Shown: positions 9,356-21,378 of the stretch, piece after piece
Layout of the letters: each line of letters begins with the position of its first letter
Position numbering within the stretch: position 1 is the first letter of the stretch
NCBI RefSeq assembly: GCF_002878395.1
Contig: NC_061118.1
Coordinates: 3,771,651 to 3,835,650 of the forward strand
Direction: 5' to 3'
DNA: 64,000 bases
From: Capsicum annuum
Taxonomy: Eukaryota; Streptophyta; Magnoliopsida; Solanales; Solanaceae
Position numbers and translations under genes: made by a program
Notes under the pieces: generated by a model
What the model saw: only the letters and a program-made list of their open reading frames with translations
What the model was told of the DNA's origin: nothing
Databases searched by the model: none

Positions 9356-9868
9356 CTTTATGCACAAGGGCTCTGGAAACAATAATTATTGGTGTTCCAT
9401 TGGTTCGACAATAGAATGATGCTCGAAAGTTTGTTGAGCTAAAGTTCCCAACGTTTTGCTTTGTTTGGATGGATGCCCAAGTCTCAACTCAATACTTGAG
9501 GAGACACTAATTCTGTCCATTTGCAATAGCGAACTGTTGATACCAAGCGATTTTGAAATTTTGAGATCTGGAAGAGAATTGAAAGTATCTATGTCCTTAG
9601 AGTTTGAACGAATATAAGCTGAAGTATATGAAGAACCATTTTCCAGGTTTTGTATTCTATCTAAGTTTGACAATGGTGGACGCTGAGGGTTCTTTGAAAT
9701 AGACATATTGTTCCATGACTGTCCAACTCCATTTGAAGCTCCAAATCTACCCGACCGCTCAGAATTTGGAGACAAATTGGGAAGGGACGAATAGAACTCT
9801 CCAGAACCAGTACTCACTGAAAATACTTCAGGCCAGTCCCATCCACCATGATCTTCAGGATCCCTAAT
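9356..9868 (-). CDS. Host gene exon with ELRLG motif, function unknown
   Basis: The minus-strand exon starts after GTAAATTAG (acceptor at 9869-9870) and reads IRDPEDHGGWDWPEVFS, then a Ser/Asn-rich stretch (SSLPNLSPNSERSGRFGASN) and SSSIELRLGHPSKQSKTLG near its end. ELRLG resembles the EAR-type LxLxL repression motif of AUX/IAA proteins; that is inference. The favoured frame meets TAA at 9386-9388, whereas the best donor (AAAG followed by GTCTG) ends the exon at 9356 in another frame, so a one-base indel near 9390 is possible. Joining AAAG to the next exon at 1884 would give ...KVELQAVEK. The protein is rich in polar residues and likely nuclear. I do not recognise the family. Confidence 0.6.
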
Positions 9869-9869
9869 C

Positions 9870-10674
9870 TAATTTACAATAGAGAGATCAACATTAACAA
9901 CTCTTGTGCTTCAAATGGATGCCGTTAACAAGTACTTTTAAACCAGTAGACATAGTAAAATAGAGAACCTAGGTTCTTAACTTCTACGGTAAATAAAGAA
10001 AATTGAATGCTGTAAATAAAGAAAAGTGAACAAAACCAAACGATTTAGTTCATGCAACCCTAGACACAATGGTCTAGCTTGCATCTCTGCGCACATATAT
10101 GCTAAAACTATAATACTATGTAAGCTTTCAAAAGTAGGTGCTCCATCAATTAGACCATCATAGCAGGCAGGAACATTTTATCAGGATTAGAAAGCCAATA
10201 GTTCATAAAATGATATTCTTTTAGTTCACAGATAAAGTAGACTACATGTATTTAATCCAGCTAACCCATAACTGAAAATTTTTCTAAGCTCCACTGTACC
10301 TAAGTCACCATATAAAGTGATTATAGCAAAATTGCAAATTGCCCTTCTACCTTCCCATAGATGATGTGAAAGCAATTTGGAATGCTAAATTTAGTGATCC
10401 AAACTGTTATCTTTCTCCGTCACAACTTTGCAGCAACTTCTCTCTCTAAATCCAACTAACTTAAGAAGAAGTGATTCTTTTTTGCCTTTGCTAATTATCC
10501 AGTTTAGTCTTACAAATTCTCCTGCAATCATCAATTAATTACGCCTAAATCCCAAATTAGCTCCCAAATCGGTGTTCTGACTAGGGAAATTTGCCCAGCT
10601 CTCCACTCTCTTCCCTTTTCAGGAACATGCTCCAGATGGCTCTAACTTGCTCACTTCCTTTCTCTGCTGATCCA
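9870..10674. other. No gene seen; probable intron
   Basis: AT-rich sequence without a convincing exon on either strand. It lies between the host exon at 9868 and the Ty3-type insertion. A purine-rich minus-strand stretch at 10600-10672 has short open frames but no matching splice sites. Confidence 0.4.
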
Positions 10675-12597
10675 TGTAATAGCCCACCTTATTATTTTCT
10701 TTTAATTAAGGGATGGTAATTGTAACCAATTATTGATAGTAATTAAGGAATTAAAAGGGGACAAGTCAAAAGCCCTCTTCAGTTTCACCCAAGTAACGTA
10801 CAAGTATAATAACAGGGCTATATATTGCTCCATTTATTCTTGGAAGAGATCAGCAAGAAGCGTACGCAACAAAAGCAGCATAGAAAAATAAAAACAGCAG
10901 AGAGTATCTAAGCTACGTTAGCAGGCATCTTTCACCGATAAGGTGTGAAATTTGTTTATAGTTTTTTGGCATAGAATTCTGAAAAACAGTGACATATTCC
11001 GTTCTTCCTATCCTAATTCTATTTGGAGCAACGATTAGAATAATTCATATCAATATTATGACTTGGAAATATCATTGGTTTGGTGAAGTAGTTGAATTAG
11101 ATAGAAATTTTAGATGTTGAAAGAGGCTAAAAAGCCACTGTGTATTTATTGGTAACTTTTGTTCAGCAATATTAATTGATAAGGATAGCAACTTTAGTTA
11201 ATAGTTGGTTTAGTGATAATTGGTTGATGGTAAGTTTAAATGGAAACATAACAGTGGTTTGGCTTTGGAAGGAAATGGCATATCAAGATGCACGGTTGGC
11301 AATTAGGCCACTGTTTGTGCTTAATCTTTTTGTGTCAATTTACTGAAGGTGCAATTGCACTTTAAATGGTAGGAGAACATAATTAGATTAATTGGATTGA
11401 ACGATAGGCTTCAATATTTGACTTGCTCTGAAATTTTAGAGAATGTTCGTTGATAGGGTATTGACTATATTAAGCCCATTTTTGGTGTAGTTTAAGGTGT
11501 TTGAGTTTACGGGAGCATATTTTGATTTACTAGGAGGTGGTGCTTGAATTGTGCATTCGAGGTAAGTGAGACTTTAAACTTTGATGCTTGTTTTTCAAAT
11601 CTATTATGTAAAAAATATATTTTTCTGCCTAGTCCATGTGTTGGGACAAGCGTGAACTTGGCAGAATCGGTAGTATTTGACTAGCTGTGGATATGTAATT
11701 TGTGAGGTGTATGGAGAATCACTTAGTGGTAATATGTGAGATGACGTTGGGGCGTTGAACATATTTTCTTCACTGCCGTTATAGGCTCTAGGGGCATACA
11801 TAGTTGACGTAATATGTTAGGGGCATTACTTATGCTAACATAATATTTTAAGGGCTTGTACATGCTGTCGTAGTAGACTTTTGGGGCATTATATTTGTTG
11901 TTGTGGACTTGTCAGGGTGCTAGGTCGATCAAATTCACTATCGTTTATGACAAGCCGTGAGAGTTGATTGAGTTGAGATATAGAGTGACATTTTTGAACT
12001 TCCTTTTGGATCTTATTGACATTACCTTATGAGAGAAATTATGTACATATTATTTGTGTATTTTTTTGTGCCTTATATTTTCTAACACTTGTTCCAAGGG
12101 GATTAAAGTAGTGGGTCGAGGATCTTATTAGTTATATTTATATAGCTCACTCCTTACTTGCATATCTGTAGATACGATTGCGGAGAGAGAGACATGTGGC
12201 TGATGGTCTTTACGTGTGGATTTTGTTGCTAAGGTGAGCCTTCGCATTGTTTGTGGAGGCTGTCATCCAGCTTTAGTTATTTTTAGATTATAATTCTTTT
12301 TGTTGGGTTTGCATGCCTAAAAGTTGAACTCATGTAACTCTGTTTAAATGCTCCAAGGTCTTGGTGTTGGATTTGAGGCTACAGAGTTATTATCTAAGTA
12401 TTGTTGTTTTCATAAATCGTATTATGATAGCCGGGTGGATAATTACTTTGCGTTTAATAACTATTTCACGCACTTGAAGTTGTACATGTCTTTATCTCAG
12501 TGTTTGTAGATATTGTGAATGTATAAAAAATTGGTTCTCCCAGCAAATGGTGTTAACGGGAGCCAGTCACGCCTAGGAATTATTTTGGGGCATGACA
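10675..12597 (+). repeat. 5' LTR of element B (1.9 kb)
   Basis: It starts TGTAATAGCCCACC and ends GGGGCATGACA, four bases before the PBS. The second LTR is absent from the window, so the start is inferred from the TGTAA-CCC signature. A GGGGCAT-containing unit recurs loosely at 11780-11900. Confidence 0.7.
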
Positions 12598-12601
12598 AAG
12601 T

Positions 12602-12614
12602 TGGTATCAGAGCC
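12602..12614 (+). other. Primer binding site of element B
   Basis: TGGTATCAGAGCC is a perfect complement to the 3' end of plant initiator Met tRNA. Confidence 0.93.
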
Positions 12615-12805
12615 TAGGCTTTAGGTCCCGGGTCATGGAGCAGTGTTCAGTAGATTCTTGTTCAGGGGTATGTAGGCGCCCAAACTTATGACTTTGAGGC
12701 TACGGAACATCTAGGAAATTTTCCCTTTTTATTCATTATTCGTGTGTTGAGTTGAATTAGTGTGTTGATTTGAATTAAGTCTAACCTTTAAATATTATTT
12801 CGCAG

Positions 12806-13785
12806 ATGGTTAAAAGACGTGGTTCTTCTTTCGCTAGTCGATCTAATACACCCATTGGGCGTGGTGCGGGGCAGGATTCAACCTATGGTGGTGGTAGAGT
12901 TGGGTCTCATCCAACTAGGCCTCGAACTAGGACAAAGATCGGTGCTCAGCCTGGAGTTGGGAATGGGGGCCAACCCTAAGTTGTGGCTTCTGAGCAAGTG
13001 CATGACCAGGTTGATCGAGATACTCCAGCTGCAGTGCCAGTTGTTGCACCTACTATTGCATTGCCTGCAGAAATAGTGGTAAGAATGTTGAATGTATTTG
13101 AGGCATTGGTGCCTAATCAGGGTCGAACTCCAGCTCCCCAGGCTAATTTGCAGACGCAAGCACAAGTTCAGTTGAATGTTGCAACTTCTCAGGCACCTCA
13201 ACCAGTTGATCAGTCAGTTACAGATGTGGGCAACCCAAGGATCTTAAGAATTTCATGGATCTTAAGCCCCCAGAGTTTGATGGTACAACATCTTCTATTG
13301 AGCCTCAAAAGTTTATATTCCGTTGCGAAAAGATACTGACTACTTTAGGATTGAAGGAGACTCGTGGTGTAGAATTTACTATTTTTCTGTTCTCAAGGTC
13401 TCTCAAGGCGTGGTGGACTTCCGTTTTGAGGGGAAGACAAGCAGGGCTACCACCAATCACTTGGTTAGAGTTTTCAGCTATGTTTATGGACTGATTTATT
13501 TCATTGAGCAAACAAGATAACATGAGACGCCAGTTTAATAATCTATGACAGGGATCTATGACGGTCGCTAAGTACGAAGCTAAGTTCACTGAGTTGTCCA
13601 GGTATGTTCTGTCTTTGGTTGCAGATCAGAGGGAGAAAGTAAGACGATTTTTGGATGGACTAGAGGCTCGTTATCATGTTCCAATGATACCGGATGTGCG
13701 TAATGGATCCTATGCTGAGGTGGTTGACACTGCTCTCCGTTCTGAATCTTATTATGATATGGCAAAAGAGGTGCCTGTTATTTGG
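12806..13785 (+). pseudogene. Ty3/gypsy gag pseudogene of element B
   Basis: The ATG at 12806 begins MVKRRGSSFASRSNTPIGRG, a basic N-terminus, and meets a stop at 12977. Beyond frameshifts the capsid region continues: FMDLKPPEFDGTTS, LKAWWTSVLRGR, ITWLEFSAMF, then after a stop SMTVAKYEAKFTELSRYV and REKVRRFLDGLEARYHVPM. These are the conserved retrotransposon gag blocks (PF03732-like) in normal order. At least three stops or frameshifts are present, and the zinc knuckle and everything after it are missing. Confidence 0.87.
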
Positions 13786-13788
13786 TAA

Positions 13789-14990
13789 TTTAAGAATCGA
13801 TGACCAAATCTACAGACATAGTTTCTACTGTCTAACCATGAACATGAGATGCTAAAGGAAATATGAATTTACAATCTCCAGCTCCTCCTCCATAGTTACA
13901 AAGTTGTGTTCAAATTTGGCTTTAACTCATCCAAGACACTCTCCTTTGTCGCAATAGCAATACAATTCTTTTTCCCTATTCCATTGCTATAAAATGAAAA
14001 TGAAATATGTGCCCCCAACTTGTTTCCCATTAACTCTAAAAGATGCAGAGGTCCCTCAATACTCATATCAAAATGCTAGATTTGGTACAAAGAGTCTCTT
14101 TTTTATGGGCAGTATCTATCTTGGTAATGGATTTAACTAGCATTTTGAGGCATTTTGCGTATAAAAGTATTCGGCTGTATGTTATAAATGTCAGATTATC
14201 AGTTTGAGCTTTAGAATATGGCAGCGCTCAAACAATGAACTAATACAAAGAAAAGGCCTCCAACTGCTGCTACCTCGAATCCATCACATTCTAATCCAAG
14301 GAGGGGCTTTTACTTTTGGTAATAATATGAGGGAGGTTTTCATATCTTAAAAAGGTTTGGATCATAAAATCTGATTTTCTACCATACGGGTATCAAGCAT
14401 TCAACAGGAATGTAAGATCCTTAAAACAATATATATATATATACAAATTGCAAAAAGTTATATATCCTTTCTTAGAATAACCGATCATTTTCCTCCAAAA
14501 ATTACACAAAATTAACATGCAAGCAAGGAAATTATAATCATCACCAACAAAAAACAGAAGAAGAGAAAAACCTGAGAATGGGGGTTGGGGAGTAATGAAG
14601 AAACAAGTGGTGGAGACGTTGACTGCCACATTCATGCATATTTCCGCTGCCACAGATTATGCATCTCTTAAACCTTCAAACACCCTATCCTGTCCTATGA
14701 TCCTTTCTCCATCAAAAACTTGCCAGGAAAAAAATTCAACAAACCCCTTTCCCAATCAAAGGCAATAAGCCATAATACTTCTCAGCAACCAAAAAGAATC
14801 AAATTTACAAACGCAAAAAGACTAGTATTATCTGTTGGCTAATGATGAGGGAATTTTCAAGAAGAGAATAGAGTGACAACATCATCGATAATGCGGATTG
14901 GGAAATGCATAGGGCGAATATGTGCCGTTGAATTAAGTTTTTGTGGGCTTAGCCCTGCATTGTGTTTCCAGCTATTGTTGAAAAAGTGAC
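13789..14990. other. No gene assigned; AT-rich flank
   Basis: An (AT)n run lies at 14429-14443. A minus-strand open block at 14572-14653 reads into a donor CTCAG followed by GTTTTTC, but it lacks an ATG at its proposed start and could be a 5' UTR or internal exon. It is not strong enough to call. Confidence 0.4.
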
Positions 14991-15006
14991 TAACCCTCTC
15001 ACAGTT

Positions 15007-15056
15007 GGCGGGAAAAAGCGAACGGGTGGGACCTACTTGGTCAGTTCGGTCACGTG
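15007..15056 (-). promoter_or_regulatory. Possible promoter elements: E2F-like site and G-box
   Basis: The minus strand has TTTCCCGCC (15007-15015), the E2F consensus, and CACGTG (15051-15056), a G-box. They lie in a locally GC-richer block (14870-15080) upstream of the minus-strand host gene. Both motifs can occur by chance and no transcript start is known. Confidence 0.35.
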
Positions 15057-15250
15057 ATGTATTTCTTTTTGGGAAAACTAAGGAGGTCAACATAACAACA
15101 CTTTCTTTTGTGAATTTTTTTTTTATTTTTTTTTTTGTGAAGAAGTGTCTTTGATAAACTTCTAAAAGTATTTTAAAAAAAAACTAGAAAAATTTTGTTA
15201 TTTTAAAAAAAAATAAACAGAAAGCAAAACTTTTTTTTGACAAAAATATT

Positions 15251-16252
15251 CACTTGTCGAATTTTTTCGTGTTGACATCTTAATTAGGTCATATTCCTAT
15301 TGAACTTCTGAACATTTTATTAAGTATACCTATTAAGCACATTCACTGACCTTGCACAATATGTGAAGTACACCCTCCTTTGAGAGAGTGGAAGGTCTTA
15401 ATTATTTTTAATTTCCTATCTTCTTCAAAATGAATTTGCAACCACCATCTCTTGCTCTTTCACCATTGCCATCACCTCAAACAAGAAAATAATTTTTCTC
15501 TAAAATGAATTTGTTTTTTTTTCTTTTTTTATTCTTTTTCGCATCTAATTCTCCTTTTCACCATTGTTAAATTAATGTAAGGAGGAAGATTCATGCGACG
15601 GGGTCACCATCGCAACACCCATCGTCATACCACAATGCTGCTAGCTTCCTACCTTTTTTGCCGTCATAAACAGCCTCACAAAATACATCACTTTGTAACT
15701 TAAAAAAAAAATTGTTCTAAAAAATCAAATGAAAAAAAATGCTAAAAGATTCATATCTAATTTGGTAAATTTGTTTCGTTTTTCACAATATCCAAGAAAT
15801 GCACTACATTTGAAAGCACCATAAGCTGATGACAAGTTTCATTGTATGTCATGCTTCTATTTTTAAGTTCTGATTTTGAATGCCTAAAATCAACAAAAAC
15901 TTGAATCAAATTCAATGAATATAGCAATAGAATTTAAAGTGGAAAAGATATGATAGAGAGTTTTATTCTTTTTGAGAAGAAGATTGCCTACAATGTTTTT
16001 CTTTCTTAAAAAAAATATTTTTGGCTCAAAAGTTTTTTACTTCTTTTTTTGGTTTGACTGTCTGTGAACAAAAATAAGTTGTCTTTGTCTTATTGGTGCA
16101 TTTCTCAAGTCACCCTGCATGTAGACTTCACACATTTAAGTTATTTTATGATTTTCTGAAAAAATGCTTAATAGGTACACATTATGAGAGGTTCAGGGTT
16201 CAATAGGAACATGACTTAATTGAGGTGCCAACACGAAAAAATTCAACAAGTT
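15251..16252. mobile_element. 1.0 kb element bounded by 90 bp inverted repeats
   Basis: The left arm 15251-15340 (CACTTGTCGAATTTTTTCGT...) is the reverse complement of 16164-16252 with scattered mismatches and small gaps. The interior is AT-rich without a coding frame. The pattern fits a non-autonomous DNA transposon with long terminal inverted repeats (Mutator-type). A clean target duplication could not be identified. Confidence 0.6.
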
Positions 16253-18034
16253 TAGAGACCTGTCTATTTATTTTACTTATCCCTTATTAATTAATTAGCG
16301 CATCTTATAAGTTTGATTAAAATTTAGTTTTAAATTTTATACTTTATATTTACATCACAATTCTTTATTTCATTCTATTATTTATATATTATTATTTTAT
16401 TTTTCACTTATTTTTTAAAATAAAATTTAAAATATTATTGATGATGATGATCGAAGAATATATAATTCTAATTTTTTATTAATGATAATAAATTACAGAA
16501 GAGTCACGTTGCAAAATCAAATGGTATTTTGGCATCACTTGTAAATTTCTTCTTAAATATTTAATTTTAAATAGATAATTCATGAAAAGTGACATATTTG
16601 TTACCATGTGGTGAATTTTTTTCACATGTAGTGATTAATTTATGAACTAATTTTTAAATTTATTTTTGTTTGATGTTTTTAAGTAATATTTAAATTATTT
16701 AAGTAATATATCATTATCTAATATTTTTAATATATCGATATATACAAATATTGATTTTAAATTTTATAGTAAGTAATTTTTAATTAAATAAAAATAAATT
16801 TTAAGTTAAAAATATTATAATAGATATTTAAAATAAATTTTCTCTATAAAATGATTTTAGTAGTAAAAGTCTGTTGATACATATCCTTTTTGGTCATTTG
16901 TCTCTGAAAAGCACTTCTTGAAAAAGATTATCTGAATACAATTTGTTTATCAAAAACACTTTTTAAATAAATTTATCAAACACAAATTATTTTTTTAAAA
17001 AGCACTTTTCTCAAGAACTATTTTATAAAAGTGCTTCTCAAATAAGCAGTTTTCTAACAACAATTCCAAATGGGTTCTTAGGCATCTAATTATCTCTAAT
17101 AACTTAAATTTTTATTAATTACAATTGGTAGCCTTAATAGCAAACATACATTTCAGCACGTTTTTAAGCTGTATCTCTCCCTCCGTTTCTTTCTCTTTAT
17201 TATTTTCGACGAATCAAATGAACATTGAGGCCAAATTCAACTGCTTTCGATCAGAATCATAGCGCAACCCATAGGGTATGTATCCCTCTTCACTGCATCT
17301 CCTCAAAAACTTGTTAATTTGGAAGGTAGAGCTATCGACAACATACTGTTGAGTGTTGGAGTTCCGCCACTTTCTTTGACCAAGACCAATGTTATCTCAA
17401 GCGCCATAAAGAGACGAATTCAACCATATAAAATTTTTAAATTTTCATGGCCAGACCTCATGAAAATTGAGTTTGAATATTGTGCATCTACATTGAATTC
17501 AAACAATGATTACAAAATTGGTTTAATGACATGATATAGGTTGCATTTATTGATACAAATAACAAATTAGTATTTGTATATCAATGAAATCAAGTCTCTC
17601 TTATACTTATATTTTGTATTCACTGAACCATTCAAATACAAATGATCCATTTGCATCAAGCGTTATATTTGCATATTTATACGATACAATTATATGATTC
17701 TATGAAATATAAATTGTATTCATTGATATAAATTGAATCATTCAAATATAAAGAATGCATTTGTATCAAATGATGCATCTGTATTTAGATATGATACATC
17801 TGTATTTCTATTAAACGATATGTTTTTACCATCTGTAATTAGTTACTATATTTATATTTTATATCAAATACAATCAGTTGCATACAATTGATACACTGGT
17901 TGAATTTTATAGTCAGTTTAATTAAATACAACCAGCTGAATTTTTATTGTATTCATATTTTATATTAAATACAGTCAGTTGTATATAATTGATATATAGA
18001 TTATAAACTATAAATGATAATTTTTGAAAGTATG
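16253..18034. other. AT-rich intergenic, no gene
   Basis: Short words such as AAAAGCACTT and its complement recur at 16900-17040, as in small Solanaceae MITEs. Between 17540 and 17990 the word ATACAAnTGnAT and its complement recur irregularly. The open frame at 17319-17534 shows no protein-like composition. Confidence 0.5.
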
Positions 18035-18054
18035 CCCCCCCCCCCCCCCCCCCC
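18035..18054. repeat. Homopolymer of 20 C
   Basis: A single-base run in AT-rich DNA; its length is likely variable or uncertain in the assembly. Confidence 0.95.
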
Positions 18055-18999
18055 AATTTGTTGAAAGAATGACTATTTTCTGAAAGTTTTTTTTTGTTAA
18101 AAAAATTAGAAGATACAAGATAAAAAAATAGAACCCTTACCAAACAAGGTGACATGATCAACCAAGATTCATTTCAACCCTTTAAAGTTGACGTTATTTT
18201 TTACTTGGACACCTTAAATAGGCCTTGTACATTTTAAACATTTGTAGTAGACCCGTGGTGTCACTTTGACACTTTTTACATAATTTTCAGTTATTCCTAA
18301 GCATGTGTTGACAACCGTGTCCATATAGATTAAATGGCCAATTATATCGTGTCAACTCATTTAACTTTCCATGTCAGATTACACTTTATCACAAATAAAA
18401 ATTTAAAGACCATTAGTTTTCATTTTCTCTTCTCTTTATTGACATCGTTCGATCGATACATTAAATTTTTCTTTCAATTCATTTAATTTTGTTGGGATCT
18501 TCATTCAATTTGTAGTTAGTAATAAATAAAGGTTAAACAACATATATCCGAGCTGTTTGGTACCTAATCATACCCTATTCCTCACTATTTTTAAAATTAC
18601 ATAAAATCTTGAACATTGAAGTTTTAAATACATGACTTCTCGATACATAACTAATACACAAGCGAGAAAATCATAAAAAATTAGAAGAGTTTTCTTGGGT
18701 CATCTTCTTCATCGACTGAAAACACACTATCAATAGAGACCCATATTCTTGTTCCTTGACTAGCAAAACTATCTCCTCCATATATCACTTAAATAACTTC
18801 CTTTAATAACACCCAACTCTGGCTAACAACTTCGATAACATCCTTCAATTTTTATTATATACGGCACACACCCTCCTAACGCCATGAACAGACCACCATA
18901 AAGTCACCTTACCACCCTATGCTCCAATTTCAGTAAAATACCGTTTGAAGACAACCCCAATCATCAAACACACCACAACAATAATACATATCTTATTTT

Positions 19000-19265
19000 G
19001 ATACATAGGTCTTATGTATTATTAACATAAAAAGTAATACTGGTACACATTTTTTATGATATTTTCAATCAAATACATTATATGTATTTATACACAAAAA
19101 TTAAATTATTGTGCATCGACAACATAGATTACATTCCGATACATAAGTCTTAGGTATCAGTAACACAAAAAATAAATTGATACATATTTTTGTCATATTT
19201 TCAATCAGATACATCATTCTTATGTATCTATACACAAAAATCAGTACGATACATAGTATTTATAC
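19000..19265. repeat. Diverged tandem repeat, about 138 bp and 110 bp units
   Basis: Units begin GATACATAnGTCTTA at 19000 and 19138, with a partial third at 19248. They share ATATTTTCAATCA and TACACAAAAAT. Confidence 0.7.
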
Positions 19266-19643
19266 ATTTTTTAGTTGGTCCGTGATATATCTTCATGTCC
19301 TTCATTATTCCACTGTTAATGATGGATACCTCATGAAATCCGTGACGTACTACTCTTGTTCACCTTTATTGACTTTTTTAAGTGACAATTTTATGGAGGC
19401 ATATTAGAAATTTTTTATGAGTAACTGCCATCAAATTTAAATTTCATTTGAAAAAATAAAGAATTAAATGTCAAATAGAAATTATCAATAATTACGGAGA
19501 AGGGGAAGGAAAGGTGGTAGTAATTGATTGTTATCGTGAATTGGAAAGAAAAAATGGTTATGATTGTTAATTTGATGGAAATTGTGAATTGAGTGTGAAA
19601 GGAGTATTCATTTGGTGGAGAATTAATTGTTATTATGGTGGAG

Positions 19644-19711
19644 AAATGAATGGAATGGAGGAGAATGTTGTAAAAGAGAGAAAATGAATGGAATGGAGGA
19701 GAATGTTGTAA
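19644..19711. repeat. Short tandem duplication, period 38 bp
   Basis: AAATGAATGGAATGGAGGAG with following GAATGTTGTAA occurs at 19644 and again at 19682. Confidence 0.85.
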
Positions 19712-20124
19712 TACAGAGTAAGTGTTTGTGCATTTTTCCCCTTTTATGATATATTCGTGTATTTTAGGAACAAAAAGGTAAAATTTAAAATTTATATAAT
19801 TATTTTAAAGGATTGAAATTATAAATAATAATGGTAAGTAAAAGTGTAATATTATGTAATTTCTTTTTTGCTGTCATTTTTTAGGTTTAATGGTTGAAAT
19901 CAATGATTGAATATAATCGATTTTATGCTTTTACTACAATGGAGAAATTGGAGGTTTTATCTCGTGTTTGTATGTGTTATTCTTAAAGTAAGTGTATTTT
20001 CTAGGTTGTTTCTCTTTTATTTATTGTTACTGTGTAACTTAGATTTTTTTAGAAAACTCTACGATAGAATTTTTTTGGGGGGTATTTATTTATTGTAGTT
20101 TTTCTTTGAAGGTTGCGGAAAAAT

Positions 20125-20975
20125 ATATTATGGATAATATTTTAGCCTGTTTTCACCATAGGAATACTACTATCGGAGACTTTGACCCTACTTACAAAGA
20201 AGAATTAGATGTCATTATTATTATCATTGGTAAAGACCATTTTTAGTCTTGTTAAGATGCTTTCCTACAGTAAAGATTTTGGGTACACAAATGTGAGAAG
20301 GTTTTACTGTCCAAATGAAAAAATAGAGGACATTATTTAGGTTACTTCAAATAGTCAATTATTAAAAATTTTAAGAGACTTAAAAGATCGTGATGAACTT
20401 GATGTGTATGTGGTCCATGAAACTGATAAGGTGGAGAAATTGTCAAATCTGATTGGTTTTTTACCCGGATCATAAATTTAATGATCCTCTTAATGAATCT
20501 AGGACAATACATATGGTTGTGAGGATGATATAAATACTGATAAGAATATGAAGAATGGGGCTAATATAGACCTTACTAGTGGTGAATCAAACATAATATT
20601 TCAGATGAAGATGGTTCAGTTGCAGATGAAGAATTGAGATCCTCTAGGAGTGAAAGAAGGAACAAAAGATATAATCCTAATCTATGAGAAAAAGAGTTTT
20701 AGAAGAAATACCAGTAGGTAAAGATGATATTGACAGAAGCCTTGAAGATATTGGAAGAAATGGGAAGGATAGATATGCCGGTAGATTAGGAGGAAACAAA
20801 CAATATATTAATAGTTCAGATAGTAATAGTGAGCTCACATGTAAGTTAAGCGTTGAGACTGTTAGAGTTATTGACCTACAAAGAAGAAGGAGGGGTAAAA
20901 AAAAGCCAAGTATAATAATGAATGTGATGTTGTCATTTTTGAACTTGATATGATTTTTGAGAGTGTTGTTGTCAC
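20125..20975 (+). pseudogene. Decayed MULE (MuDR-type) transposase N-terminal region
   Basis: The plus strand gives, through stops and frame changes, the order typical of plant MURA-like proteins before the transposase core. An N-terminal PB1-like stretch reads YSKDFGYTNVRRFYCPNEK, then LDVYVVHETDKVEKLSNLIG. An acidic/basic linker reads DEDGSVADEELRSSRSERRN. The conserved block IDRSLEDIGRNGKDRYAGRL ends near VVIFELDMIFESVV. The DDE core and terminal inverted repeats are missing. The piece is an old truncated copy. Recognition rests on the characteristic linker and GRLGG block. Confidence 0.7.
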
Positions 20976-21373
20976 AATCCAAATAATAAATTCACATAAG
21001 AATCTATTTTATTCTAACTAGATAGAAGAACCCTTTACCATCCAATTATTTTTAAGCAAAAAATATTAAAACATTATTATTAAATTAGTTAATGCAATTG
21101 AAAACATACCAACATAATTAAACCATTTTCAATCCTTACAATCCTTTAGTACAACGAAATACAACTTTTTTCCTAAGGATCTAATCTAGCCATGTACAAG
21201 AGCTTCTAATACATAGTAAGGATAGTAAAAAAAAGACTTAACTTCCACCAAGGATGATATATGCAGAAGTTGATGATGAGTACTTGCCACCTCAAATAAG
21301 AAACTTTAATCAACCTACAACACGTCTACATTGCAAAAAAAAAAAAAGAACAAGTAGTGTCAATGCACCGCAC
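20976..21373. other. No gene; unassigned sequence
   Basis: AT-rich DNA with two A-runs, between the MULE remnant and the solo LTR. Nothing coding is seen. Confidence 0.5.
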
Positions 21374-21378
21374 ATAAT

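Larger units (their letters stand above)
10675..13788 (+). mobile_element. Truncated Ty3/gypsy (chromovirus-like) retrotransposon B
   Basis: It consists of a 5' LTR beginning TGTAATAGCCC, a perfect initiator-Met PBS and the first part of gag, after which homology stops at about 13788. No pol, PPT or 3' LTR is present, so the element was cut in gag. The gag residues match the Del/Tekay type of chromovirus common in Solanaceae. It lies within or just upstream of the host gene, in the opposite orientation to it. Confidence 0.8.

Noticed and set aside
14572..14653. Candidate first exon of the host gene reading into a donor at 14571
   Set aside because: The apparent start codon is GTG, not ATG, an in-frame stop lies just upstream, and there is no homology to support it.
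14857..15093. 78-codon minus-strand frame in the possible promoter island
   Set aside because: Low similarity to anything known, overlaps E2F-like and G-box motifs, more likely 5' flank.
17319..17534. 71-codon plus-strand frame starting MEGRAIDNILLSVG
   Set aside because: Isolated in AT-rich repeat DNA, no splice partners or recognisable domain.
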